Of a DNA stretch of 64,000 nt, positions 1-10,570 are shown in pieces. The notes under the pieces were generated by a model. It saw only the letters and a program-made list of their open reading frames with translations. It ran no database searches and was not told the DNA's origin. Origin of the DNA: Codonopsis lanceolata (taxonomy: Eukaryota > Streptophyta > Magnoliopsida > Asterales > Campanulaceae). The stretch lies in assembly GCA_013146195.2 (NCBI GenBank), contig CM028381.1, positions 94,567,255 through 94,631,254 of the forward strand. The letters run 5' to 3'. A program made the position numbers and the translations under genes. Positions within the stretch are counted from its first letter, which is position 1, and each line of letters begins with the position of its first letter.

Positions 1-1144
1 AATTTGTACTCAGTGGTGGCAGCCTGTATAAAAGGCACTATCAAGGCCTCAACCTATTATGTGTCGATCAGGCCAAGGCTGAGCAAATCATTAATCAGCT
101 ACATGGTGGTACCTGCAGGCCCCACATGAATGGCCATATGTTGTCCAAGAAAATTATTCGACAGGGGTACTATTGGAGTACGCTTGAAACCGATTGTATT
201 CGGTGGGTGCAACATTTCGACAAATGCCAACGCTTTGCCAATCTGCAACATGTGCCCCCACATGTTTTATATAACTCCATAGTCCCCTGGCCCTTCTCAA
301 CATGGGGAATCGACATCATAGGCCAAATTCACCCGAAGGGATCCAATGGCCACGAGTATGTCCTAGTAGCCGTCGATTACTTTACAAAGTGGGCGGAAGC
401 CTCTTCCTACAAAATTTGAATGCCCGAAAGGTGTACCTCTTCCGAATTCATTCGGACCAATATTATATATCGATACGGGGTACCTTTCGAAATAATCTCT
501 GACAACGGCTCACATTTTGAAGGGGACGTGAACCGTCTACTCAACGAGTTCAAGATCCAAAGGCATAAATCTTCCCCCTACCGGCCGCAAGCCAATGGTG
601 CCGTTAGGCGACCAACAAAACACTTGAAATCATCATCGAGAAAAATGAGACACGAGAAGAGGCGGCGAAAAAATTACCACTAGCCCTCAGGCTATCGTAC
701 CTCGATCGCACACCCACTGGGGATATCCCTTACTCTCTAGCATATGGCATGGAGGTGGTACTGCCAATAGAAGTTGAAATATTAAGAGTGATGATGGAAT
801 ATGACGTAGCTGAAATTAACTGGGTAAAGGGGCGATTCAAAGAATTAGCCCTAATCAACGAACGACGCCTATTAGCCCTAGAGCATACCCGAGCATACCA
901 AAGGCGCATCGCCCGGGCTTTCAATAAAAAAGTCAAAGGCCGCGACATCCAAGTCGGAGACCTCGTGCTTCGAGAAAAACCCCCTAGTTATGTTAATACT
1001 AGGGGAAAATGGAAGTCTCCCTGGATGGGACCATACATTGTTAAGGAGATCCGGTCAGGAGGTGCCGTGCTTCTCACAAACCAGGATGGAGAAGATCTTG
1101 TCCAACCCTTCAACCTCGACAAACTCAAAAGGTACTATGCCTGA
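1..1144 (+). pseudogene. Ty3/gypsy polyprotein, 3' part (RNase H end, integrase), broken
   Basis: Partial retrotransposon pol entering from the left edge. From base 18 the reading continues through the end of RNase H, the integrase zinc-binding region (about 70-230) and the integrase core, with WGIDIIG near 301, SDNGSHF near 498 and the C-terminal region at 749-1144. The second Cys of the HHCC finger reads Phe (HFDKC, near 213). A stop lies at 417-419. One base is missing near 606, at the codon where the catalytic Glu is expected after QANGAV, so the rest lies in another frame. It ends LDKLKRYYA with no chromodomain, as in the Tat/Athila branch rather than chromoviruses. The integrase would insert element cDNA, but this copy cannot work. 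Family assignment is from motif recognition and is confident; the lineage is inferred from the missing chromodomain and the antisense genes downstream. Confidence 0.9.
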
Positions 1145-1887
1145 GCTAATCTATCCAATGATTGCTTCCCTCTCAGCTCGGCTTTGAAAACGAAGCGGCC
1201 TAGGTAAAAGTTAGGGCATAAAAAAATAAAATAAAAAACAATAAAAGGAGAAATAAGGGCTCGCTAGGTTGAAAACCCGAAAGGGCAGCCTAGGCAAAAG
1301 TTAGAGCATATATATAAAAACAAATCATGAGAAAAAGGAGAGGGAAGGCATTATTTGAGTCCTTGGCATTCTACCTCAAAGTCTTCAGTGTATCAAAGGC
1401 TCGACTGACAGGAAAAAAAAAACCACGACAAGAAGCTCATATTAAGACATTAAAATATAATATTATGGGTCCTATGGGTCCTAAGGTGCAACTTAGGAAT
1501 ATTCATTAAGACATTTAAATTATACATTGATTGCATGTACATATCTATATATTGCATGTATCCCCCTTGTTTTCCCAGAAACTATCCCCTTTTTTGCAGC
1601 TTAAGCCCTAAAGGGGTCCATCAATGTCTGCGGCGTCCGACCAGCCGTGCCCATATACTCCTCCTGCAGGGCGCAGAGGAAGCTCTAGTCTCACCAGCGT
1701 GTGAGCCACCAGAAGTGTCCTCCTCTTCATCATCAGCATCTCCGTTCTCTGGTAGGCTTTGCATTGCTCAAACCAGCCCATCATTTCGAAAGCGGTACCC
1801 CATCCGAGGCGGAGGAGGAGGGGACGGCCTCCTCGGCTCCCACGGATTATCTGCACGCGATGCTTTCGGAGGCTCATTGCCGCTAGC
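1145..1887 (+). other. Noncoding 3' region of the gypsy element
   Basis: No gene is seen. A degenerate direct repeat occurs twice, CCTAGGTAAAAGTTAGGGC near 1199 and CCTAGGCAAAAGTTAGAGC near 1290, separated by an A-rich stretch. Open frames on the plus strand at 1535-2056 are the complement of the antisense gene B and are not supported as coding. Confidence 0.6.
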
Positions 1888-3239
1888 TCACGCGTCCCGT
1901 CGGTCTAGGGAGGAGGATCGGCTATACGGTTCCCGTAGGTTGTCTTGCCTACTAGCATTGCTTAATCTGCGGGGTGCATTGCTGGGACCCGCAGTATTTG
2001 GTCCAGGGGTTGTTCGGGCACGGAGACCATGTACCCGCCTGAACTCCGCCAGGTGAGCATCTATCCCGTTAGTAACATGACGGCCCATCAAGTTCCTCAG
2101 TCTGCGCCTAATCATGCGGGATAGCCCCTCGGCAACCACCATTATCCATGCCAGATACCCATGGGAAAGAAGCATATAATCAGCAAATGGATAGGCTACC
2201 TCCAGCCTCTCAGAATCCCGTTGCCACATACCCTGTATTCTCCACCTCCAAATATATAGGACGAGTTGAGTCGGGAATCAGCTGCACTCTCCCAAATTGG
2301 CGCAAGATTCGGTCAGGCCTATAAAAAGAGGTCCGTTCAATACCTAGCATGACCACTTGACTATATTCAGTGGAATGCTAAGAAAGCGTCAGATCTACCA
2401 ATGATGAATCACCCATATTATGTCCATGGAGCCCCTGCGATAAAAATGCTCAGCCCAATCAAATTCAGAGTAATTGGTCTGAGGAAGGTGGCCACGAACA
2501 CCATAAAGCGCCGGGTCATACGGTGCTCCATGCGTTACGGGAGCCAGAACCCAAAGAAAATGCTCCTCCAGCCACATATGGAGCAAAATGGGGCTACCGG
2601 TAGGGAATAATTCTTCAACGCCGGCAAAGGCATTCATGCCCGCGAAGGTCTCCGCCAGAATCATCGGAACAATATTCAACCGACAATCTCGAGCATGCAA
2701 TGCAAGGTCAACGACCCGCACATCAATAAATCCAGGTTGACCCACCAACAGATATCTCCCTACCAGACAAAGGACGAGCGCAGTCAGCCTACACCACAGG
2801 TAATCTACGTTATCCTCCCTGAACTCTGTGAAAGCCCTAGGAAGGACAATTAAATCAAAAGTTACTCCATTAAAAAAACCTGGAGTAGCATTGCGGGTAG
2901 TGTTGAATAGCTCTCGGATGGCCATGTATGGACGCCTCCTGTAAGCAGGCACTGCGATCAGGCGAGAAGGTGCCACCCCCAGCATTGCACATAATTCTTC
3001 AAATGTGGGGCACATTTCATTCATGCCAAAATTAAAAAGATGGTCTTGAGGAGACCAAACACCGGAGGCTCCCTCGGAATGACCCGATTTATGATGACGT
3101 TCCTCCAGGACAATAGGCACCTGAATCCAAAGATATGATCAAACCAATCCCGCTCATCTGATTACAGAGAAAGGATCCAAAAATCCAAGGCATTCTCATA
3201 AATTTCCATTTCTAGAGCCGTATGAATGCGTGCAGCCAT
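1888..3239 (-). pseudogene. Antisense gene B of the gypsy element, plant-mobile-domain-like, broken
   Basis: Runs opposite to pol. An ATG at 3239 opens MAARIHTALEMEIYENAL, then an in-frame stop and a frame change near 3125 lead into the longest open part (3120-2395). That part contains CPTFEELCAMLGV and a hydrophobic helical block (about residues 95-165 of the 241-codon part). Further frame changes near 2395 and 2230 lead to YRPDRILRQFGRVQLIP and then a basic, Arg-rich C-terminus ending at 1888. The FEELCAMLG and RQFG..Q.IP signatures are typical of the PMD/DUF7745-type proteins abundant in plant transposons, whose molecular function is not settled. A TATA box about 125 bases upstream of the ATG suggests its own promoter. 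At least three frame breaks make it non-functional. The family call is good, the exact subfamily uncertain. Confidence 0.65.
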
Positions 3240-3361
3240 TTGTGAAAGAGATACGAAGGATTATAAGGCAAAAGGGAGCAACGGCTGAGCAGAAGAAAGC
3301 TTAAGAATTGTGAGAAGAAGGAACAAATGAGGTTGTGAAGAGGCAGGCCAGTCTCCGTCCG

Positions 3362-3369
3362 TTTTTATA
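3362..3369 (-). promoter_or_regulatory. TATA box of antisense gene B
   Basis: TATAAAAA on the minus strand, about 125 bases upstream of the ATG at 3239. Spacing fits a plant RNA polymerase II promoter driving a transcript opposite to the retroelement's main transcript. Confidence 0.45.
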
Positions 3370-3901
3370 CCGAAAATTGAAGAAACTGACATTTCTGAGC
3401 ACAGTACGTGAATAGTGTTCAACAGTGACGGCACAGAAGAGACTTCTGGCGCCACCATAAGCCCCTCCTAGCACCGCACCAGCCTTCTCCACTGTACCGT
3501 GAAAAATCTTTCTGGTATCCTGGTTTTATCCGTTTCGACCATCAACTGCTGATGTGTCTGATCGTAAGAAAGTGAAGGAGCTAGAAAGAAGGGCTATGGC
3601 CACGGGCTCAATAGCCATAATACGTCGAGGAAACAAGGGAAGGCGGTTGTCTTTCCATTCCCGTATCATCAGAAAAGCCCACTCCAATCTAAAGGTGTAT
3701 TCTTATAAACTCCTTGTCCAAAAATACAGCGTAACATTACCCTTTAAATATTTGGTATAGCTTTATTTCTTGTGTGTTTGAGTCTGCATGTGTAATATTT
3801 TGCATCATATACAATTATATTGCATTATATAATAAATGTCTGTACAGGTTTCTTTTATAGAAAAGAAAAAGAAAGAGACTAATAATCGCAGGCATCCAAA
3901 G
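3370..3901. other. Spacer between antisense genes A and B
   Basis: Lies between the stop codon of gene A (3902) and the promoter of gene B. No gene, repeat or clear signal was recognised; short open frames here have no domain features. Confidence 0.4.
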
Positions 3902-4660
3902 CTAATGCGCTTGGGACGATTGGCTCCTATCAAAACCACCACCCATGACCCTGGGACCCGTTACATCACCAGCTCTATACACCCGACCTCTGCCCCGGGC
4001 ACGGCTCAACCCAACATCCGCGTCATCATCATCATCACCATCTCGGCCCAGGTTGCGCATCTTTGCTCCTCTCTGCGGGAAAACTCATCGGCAAGCTTCG
4101 ATAAAGCTTGCTAATCTTGAAAAGCCCAGCTTGTGAGACTTCTTGTAGGTAGACACGTTCACCTATGTAAAAAAAAGCGAGACAAGAAAAAGAATAAATT
4201 AGTCTCCAAAAAAAATAATAGACATGCATAAAAAAATGAATGATGAAAAAATATATGTGTTCATGATTAAAAAAATAGTAATATAATATAAATAATAAAT
4301 GCAAAGGTAAATGTGTCTACCGAACGGGCCTGCACTGGGACCCGACATTCCTCAGGGATCTCGACATCTGGGAGAACCTCCTCTACCATGTGACCACCCC
4401 ACTGATACTGGAAGGTAGAGAAGACATCATCAGGCTCTGTGAACTCCAGGTTCTCGTCGAGAGATGAAGTAGAAGGCCACAGTGCAGCAAAGATAGAGTG
4501 AGCAAGGTTTTTAAAAACCGGACCGGACCAAAAGAATCGGACAGGACACGAAAGTTGGACCGAACCAATTTTTGGTTTGGTCTTGGTCCTAATTTTTAAG
4601 AACCGAATAATTGGTGCGGTCGGTTTATGTTTTTAATATTGGTTCTAGAACCGGACCGGA

Positions 4661-4663
<3 letters not shown>

Positions 4664-4704
<41 letters not shown>
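4664..4704. repeat. (AT)n microsatellite
   Basis: About 20 AT units inside the left end of the hAT-like element, directly after its GGACCGGACC repeats. Confidence 0.95.
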
Positions 4705-4708
<4 letters not shown>

Positions 4709-5269
4709 TATATATATTTAGTTATTTACTTATTTATTAATGTCTTTTTTACCTACAAAATAAAACCTTAAATTGGAAAATATAAATACTGATATACAAT
4801 TCAATTGTCTCAGCTCTTATTCCTCTTAATCACTTATCGATCTTATCGCGTTAGCCAGCAGGCGGATCGCGGTTCAGACGAGGCCCAAGCTTCCTCTTCT
4901 GCCTTCCTCCTCTTTGAAGACTCAACCCTAAATCGCCTCCCTTCCGGCGTTAGGTAGGTAAATCGGCTAGAGTCTCCAATTCACGTCTCTCTTTCTCTCT
5001 TTCGCGTCTCTGACTCTCAGGCCTCAGCCCTCAGAATCTCAGATCCGCCATTCGCCGCCGCCGCCGCACTGTCACTGGGTTGTAAATCAAAGACGACAGC
5101 CGACAGGTACCGATTACCGAACACTCTCTTAGTCTCTTTCTCTCTCACACACACACAACTCTATGGGTGGTCAAGCCGTCAAGGACCTCAAGGTTCCTCC
5201 GTTCGCCGCCGCCGCCGCACTGTCACTGGGTTGTTATCTAATGTTTTGATTACTGATTGGGCGTGGCAG

Positions 5270-5371
5270 GAAAATTGGTGATTATCTCAAACAATTGTCC
5301 GCCACTGAGGAAATCTGAGATTGAATATTATGCAATGCTTGCCAAAATTGGTGTCCATCATTATAATGGAA
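5270..5371 (+). pseudogene. RPL30: Captured exon of 60S ribosomal protein eL30
   Basis: A 102-base exon flanked by an acceptor (GGCAG, 5265-5269) and a strong donor (GTAAGT from 5372). It reads KLVIISNNCPPLRKSEIEYY followed by AMLAKIGVHHYNG, which matches the conserved core of eukaryotic ribosomal protein eL30, a large-subunit RNA-binding protein. The exon is fully open and near-canonical, but no upstream or downstream eL30 exons were found: what follows the donor is AT-rich sequence and then the right end of the transposon. It is therefore a gene fragment carried by the element (Pack-type capture), not a working gene. Direct reading of the peptide makes the identity confident. Confidence 0.85.
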
Positions 5372-7198
5372 GTAAGTGGTTATATGTGAATTAAAATTTC
5401 TAATTTCTACTCTTATTAGCTTTTTATTTCTTCTTTGTTGTTTGAGTTTTGAATTTTGAGTGTCCATTTTGCTGCTAAATCATGATGGTTTCTACAATAA
5501 TTAGCTGTTTATTGTAGTTTTCTTGATCTTGTCGCAAAGTCTATTAATTATATTCTTCCAACCAAGGTGAGTTGAGAAATTTATATTCTTACTATATGTT
5601 TGATATATTCTACAATAGGATGAATCATCATCAAATTTTGTGATGTAATTCTTTCTGGTTTTGGATTTTCTATCTAGAGTCGGTAAAATCAGGGTACTAT
5701 GCATCCTCCTTAATTACATCAGTAATGTGACACATCATTAACTGACTTTCATGATATCTACCAAAAAAACATGTATTGTGTGCTGCCGACATGAGTTTTC
5801 TATTGAAGAATACTATAATGGTTACTTTGGTTGGATGCTATTTTCTTTGGAATTGGGACTTTCTACGTGATAGACATTCAGTAGCTAGGTTTGTTTAATA
5901 AACTTGAGACATCTCAATGGCTTGACTCGTTTGAAGCTCTATTGGGTCCAACCGTGTTTGGTTTGAGTCGAGGTCGAACATGATTTCAGGCTCTAGATAT
6001 AAATAAGCCCAGCTAGGCATTGCTTGAATAAGCTCGGTAATCACAAAATATGTATAAATCTATGTATAATTTAGCATATCTTTGACTTGGGCTAGAGTAA
6101 AGCTTGAGCTCGTTTTAAAATAAAAGAGTTGAGCTTGAACACCTAAGGCTTGGCGCAGCTCAGTCGTTCTGACCCCATAGAACCATAGCCCCTACTATTA
6201 AATTTTGATTGGGCTTTCTAGAAGCCAATAAATAGAGTGGTTTAAATGTTGTGATGCAAATTTTCCTTTTTGGGGAAAAATGTTGACTCATAAACTACTT
6301 TTAGGAATCTGCAGTGACTTGACTTTTGATATGTTTATTGTAGCTTTCTTGATCTTGTCCTCTATTAATTATTGAAGTTTGTTTAATCTTTTTATAAAGT
6401 TTAAGTCTTTAAAATTTCATTATATATTTGTATTAAACAGTTAAAAAACAAAGAAATCATAGTATTGGTTTGGTCCCGGTTCTGATATGTCTTCGATTGG
6501 TTCTAGACCGGACCAACGTATTGGTTCCCACACATATTGGGTTGGTTCTGGTTCTAAAATTTTTGAGAACCGGATTATTGAACAGTTCGGGTTTTCTATG
6601 TTTTTCCAAAAAATGGACCAATCGGACCAAGCTCACTAGGCAAAGACATCGAGAATGCTTGCGCGGCAGCAGAGCAGAAAGGAGGATCTGAAGCCGACCT
6701 CAAGAAATCCTCATACGCCATAATTGGAAAATCTGTCATTGGCATGATGTATTTCGGCAATCGATACTGTTCGGCGATGATCGAGGCTCTATCACCCGAA
6801 AGGAGGCAGGAGGCACCACTGGAGGTACTAAAAGAGGCGATCTTGGCGATTAACCCGCTCGCCCATGTATAATGAATCCACCATAATGGATACCATCAGT
6901 ATCCGGCAACGGCTAAGTCCCAAGGCAACTGCATAATGCCCCTCCAGGCCCTCCCAAGGAAGGAAGTGCACTGTACCAGGACTCGAGCTAGTGATCTGTT
7001 CCCGCACTCGTTCCTTACTTTTACAACCAGATCTGGGTTGGTGAACCTGTTCTCATCGATATCTTGGGAGACGGATCTGGTGGTGGACACCAAAGGAGAG
7101 AACCCGGCGTGAAGTGGAAAAATGAAAAAGCCCAGATCTGCAAAGAAAAAAAAAAGAAAAAAAAATGTGTTATCAGCAATAAAAAAAAATGTGTGATG

Positions 7199-7200
<2 letters not shown>

Positions 7201-7233
<33 letters not shown>
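7201..7233. repeat. (AT)n microsatellite in the gene A intron
   Basis: About 16 AT units between the donor at 7257 and the acceptor at 7138 of antisense gene A. Long YIYI-rich open frames here are artefacts of this repeat. Confidence 0.95.
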
Positions 7234-7235
<2 letters not shown>

Positions 7236-8068
7236 AGAAGCAGGAAAAGACATATACCTCCCACGCCGGGGCAAATCCATTCAGGGTCGGCGAGTCATTC
7301 TGGCAAGCCCTGTCCATAGAAGCATATAGTTCGGCCAGGCCCGCCTGCCCCCAGTCAAAAGAAGGGATCCTCCCGAAATCAGCTAAGCAGGCCATGACGG
7401 AAACCCGCAGGGTGGTAGAGGAGTTGGCAAAGAGCGACGTGCCAAGAAAGAAAAATAAGAACGCTCTAGCCACTTGAGTCACGGCAGCCATGTCATTTGT
7501 CGGCACCCACCCGGCATTGCTGAGAAGCCAGTTTCGCACGCTGCCGATGAAGATCTCGTCCGTCGATTTGAACTCCGGCTCGAAGTCCAAGAGGTCCACC
7601 ACCTCATCTCAACGCCGACGGAGAGTATAATCCGGGGCCAGAGTCTCCCCGATACTGGTAGGGAGGCCAGTAATAGCGGCGAAGTCGCAAGGGGTCATGG
7701 TAGCCTCCCCCCAGCGAAAGTGAAACGTATGGGTGGTGTCCCACCAGAAGTCCCGTAGCACATCAAAGATCGGCATGTAGCTTGTGAAGGGACGGAAGGC
7801 ATGCAGAAAAGTGCTAAAACCATAACCCTCCACCAACCTGTGCCGCCTCGGGCAACATGTGGTAAATATCCATCACGTTGGTGCATGAAGCCCGGACTCT
7901 CTTGAATGCCCTGCGAAAAAAAAAAAAAAAAAAAGGGGGGAAGGTAAGTCTACTATCTTTATTTTCCTCGTAAAAAAAAAGAGGTGAATGAATGAGAATG
8001 AACAATAATAATAAATAAGTACGGATAAATAATAAACATGCTGCATGTATTTCATAAATAAATGAGGT

Positions 8069-8278
8069 ATGATATTACAAGCTAGAGCTTGTAATATTAC
8101 TACAAGCTTTAGTGTTAGTATCGTTTGATCAAATATATTTAGATCTCTACACTGTTAGATCAAAAATATTTTTTTTAAGTAATAACAAGAACTTTCCAAA
8201 TCATCACCAACTTAATCATCTAACGACTCTAACGCTAAAGCTTGTAATAATATTACAAGCTCTAACTCGTAATATCAT
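8069..8278. mobile_element. Foldback MITE with hairpin arms
   Basis: Terminal inverted repeats of about 50 bases: ATGATATTACAAGCTAGAGC at the left, and the reverse complement of the right end begins ATGATATTACGAGTTAGAGC. Each arm is itself near-palindromic (ATTACAAGCT..AGCTTGTAAT), so the element can form a double hairpin. It lies in intron 1 of antisense gene A. No coding capacity; no target duplication was recognised. Confidence 0.7.
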
Positions 8279-9095
8279 TTGCCTAAATAAAAATGCACCT
8301 TTTGTGCATCCAAACATGTATTTTAGCCATAAAAAAAATAAAAATAAAAATAAAAATAAAATAAAGATTATGTGTATTGTTTTGCATCCAAATAGTTATT
8401 TTTGCATCCTAGGCATCATAGAAATACATATTAAGCATGTATACTGCATTTTTTGCATTTAGCATGTGCATAATAAAATAAGAGAATATCCATGCATTAT
8501 GTTAATAAGCATCCTATAATTTTTCTGCATGGCATCAAATAAAGTAGTACATGCATCCATCATTTCCATTTATTGTTCAATAAGCTGCTTTAGGGGTGCA
8601 CTAAAAGAAAATAAAATGCCACCAATCATGAAAATAAATATTCTTATGGCATTTACTATGTCCCTGCAGCATAAGCATGCATGAAAAATGAATTTTAGGG
8701 CATAAAATATATCTGTTTTGTCCTGTATTTATCCGAAAAATGTGCCCGAAAATGTGTTCAGAAAAATTTGAATTGTATTCCGAAAAGTCCGTTTCGTGAA
8801 CATATTGCATGCAAAAATGTGTTTTAGCCGAGAACATGCATCATATAGCTTCAATTGCATTTATAGTATAAATCATGCATAGTAGGGTCAAATAGTGACC
8901 ACTAGTTCAATCATGCATCGCAAGAATAAATCATATAAATTTCATGCATCATTACCTAATTGTATCATTTAGATATAAATAGGACATGCATAAGCATCAT
9001 TAATAAAGTCAGGAGTGCTCCAAAGGTGCCAAACAATGCTAAAATCTAGCAGATCTGAAGTATATCCAGACAAATTAAAAAAAAAAAGAAGAAAC
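8279..9095. other. AT-rich intron sequence of gene A
   Basis: Intronic sequence unusually rich in TGCAT and CATGCAT words (dozens of copies between 8290 and 9000). No gene seen. Confidence 0.4.
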
Positions 9096-9279
9096 TTATA
9101 GAAGTATATGGAAGATTGGACACATGAGTGTCTCGGTCACGAAGAATGTTGCCCCAGTCGTCCGTGGAGTACCGGTACTTGAGTTTATTTCGGACCAAAG
9201 GAGGAAACTCTTTCCTCCTTTCGCCAGATTCTGGGTGCATCGGAGCTTTCCCCTTCCTGGATCGTGAAGAAGATGTCAT

Positions 9280-10004
9280 TTGCTAGATAAAACACTCGAG
9301 TTGGCAAAGGAAAATTAAGAAAATGAGCAAAAATAAGAAGAAAATAAAAAAGGAAGAGAAGTAGTAATGGCGGAGCTGCGTAACTGAAGAAAGAAGAAGA
9401 AAGGAGCAGTAGCTCCCTTTCCCCCACTCCCTGTCAATAATAAGGGATGAAAAGAGAATTTTTCCTTTTCTCCCTACGAAGTTTGAAGCTGCGACACTTA
9501 AATCCTCAAGTTCCAAAAATTCCGAAATGACCCCTAAGCTTAACGAAAAGCTAACAAAAGTAATTTTGTTAACCAAAATTGATGGCCATCCATCCGAGGG
9601 CAAAGAAAAGGTAATATCCCCAACTAGTCAGCTGCGGAATAAGCAGAAAAGCAAAAAAAATTCAGGCGGCAAAAGAAAAAAGAAAAGAAAAAAAAAAGAA
9701 AAAAAGGAAAAAAAAGAAGAAAAAAGAAAAAAAGAGATTTATGCCCTAACTTGAAGAAACGAAAGTGGCAGAAATGTCAAAATCAGCTGAATCCGCAGCA
9801 GCCACCCAGGCACGAAAAAGTAAGAAAGGTAAGACATTTATGTCCTAACTCCGAATAAATAAAATAAAATAATAATAATAAAAGAAAACTCTTTTTCAAA
9901 CAGAGTTTTTGTTTTGGTTTTTTTTAAAAAAAGAGAATAAAAAGCCTTTTTTCAAAAGAGTTTTGTTTTTTTTGAAGAAATAAACCGTCTTTTTCAAAAA
10001 AAAC
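9280..10004. other. Upstream region of antisense gene A
   Basis: Lies 5' of the gene A start codon on the minus strand. Contains long purine-rich A/G tracts (9650-9740) and poly-T/poly-A runs. No convincing TATA box or gene was found; the open frames are low-complexity. Confidence 0.4.
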
Positions 10005-10114
10005 ACACACAAAAAAAGAGGAATATTTCAAAAAAAAACACAAAAAAGAGGAATATTTCAAAAAACACAAAAAAAACAAAAAAAGAGGAATATTTCAAAA
10101 ACACAAAAAAAGAG

Positions 10115-10120
<6 letters not shown>
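10005..10120. repeat. Short tandem repeat, AAAGAGGAATATTTC units
   Basis: Four copies of a 27-38 base unit with the core AAAGAGGAATATTTCAAAAA and A-rich spacers, running into an AT microsatellite. Confidence 0.8.

Positions 10121-10159
<39 letters not shown>
10117..10159. repeat. (AT)n microsatellite
   Basis: About 21 AT units directly following the AAAGAGGAATATTTC repeats. It is followed by a purine-rich tract (10160-10197) that could be a polypurine tract of the element. Confidence 0.9.
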
Positions 10160-10162
<3 letters not shown>

Positions 10163-10197
10163 AGAGAGAGTGAGGAGAAAGGAAAGGAAAAAGAATG

Positions 10198-10570
10198 ATC
10201 TTTTTTGCCGTATCTGGCGACAGATTTTTATTGGTCTTATACAATTTTCGAAAAACTTGAAGAAAGTTTTTTTTGTCGTGCTCGGTGACAAATTTTGATC
10301 GGTTGAGTGCAGTTTTCGGAAAATTTGAAACTTTTCTTATTTGTGTTTGGAGACAAGGTATTGACCAGCCAGACACAATTTTTGAAAATTTCTCTTAACA
10401 TATTTCGATAACAAGGTATTAACCAGTTGAAATATGGTTTCCGAAAAACATTAAAATCTTCATACTGTATTTGGCGGCCGTTTTCAACCGTTTGAATATG
10501 GTTTTTTCGAAAAACATGAAAATAGTGTTCCTGTTGTGTTCTTGGTCGGGTTTTTGACCCGAAGAACATA
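10198..10570. repeat. Diverged tandem repeat, about 63-base unit, six copies
   Basis: Successive units share the pattern TTTGGCGACA, then TTGACCNGTTG, then a TTTTCGAAAAAC-like block (see 10210, 10272, 10340, 10405, 10465, 10530). Identity between units is low, so this is an old array. Tandem arrays between coding region and LTR are known from large Tat-lineage gypsy elements. Confidence 0.75.

Larger units (their letters stand above)
4497..6637. mobile_element. hAT-like non-autonomous element carrying an eL30 exon
   Basis: Splits gene A. Both ends are built from the same subterminal words (ACCGGACCGGACC, TTGGTCC, GGTTCTAGA) in inverted orientation, at 4507-4665 and 6465-6630. The outermost bases form an imperfect inverted pair, AGTGAGCAAGG at 4497 and CCAAGCTCACT at 6627. 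No transposase is encoded. Inside are a 35-base direct repeat (GCCGCCGCCGCACTGTCACT core near 5055 and 5208), an ATG with a short open frame at 5163 and the eL30 exon. No 8-base target duplication was recognised, so the superfamily call rests on the subterminal repeats and is tentative. Confidence 0.5.
3902..9279 (-). pseudogene. Antisense gene A: plant mobile domain protein of the gypsy element, split by a transposon
   Basis: Multi-exon gene opposite to pol. Exon 1 starts at the ATG at 9279 (MTSSSRSRKGKAPMHPES) and runs to about 9096. Exon 2 (7910-7258, acceptor CGCAG, donor GAG/GT) carries FWWDTTHTFHFRWGEATM followed by TPCDFAAITGLPTS, the hallmark of the plant mobile domain (PMD). Exon 3 starts at 7137 after TTTGCAG (IWAFSFFHFTPGS). 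The coding stretch continues to about 6640, is interrupted by a 2.1 kb insertion (4497-6637), resumes to a donor at 4321, and the last exon (4162-3902) ends in an acidic Asp run, a GRGR motif and SSQAH-stop. Frameshifts near 7825 and 7025 and a stop near 7605 mark it as decayed. PMD occurs in MAIN/MAIL-type host proteins and in transposon proteins; its role inside elements is unknown. Splice sites are my inference. Confidence 0.7.

Noticed and set aside
1535..2056. Plus-strand open frame of 173 codons
   Set aside because: It is the complement of antisense gene B's Arg-rich end; the minus strand carries the recognisable protein.
6145..6195. tRNA-like TGGCGCAGCTCAGTC block
   Set aside because: Resembles an A box but no B box or cloverleaf could be formed.
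7064..7477. Plus-strand open frame of 137 codons with a YIYI run
   Set aside because: Runs through an AT microsatellite and the complement of the plant mobile domain exons; no domain of its own.
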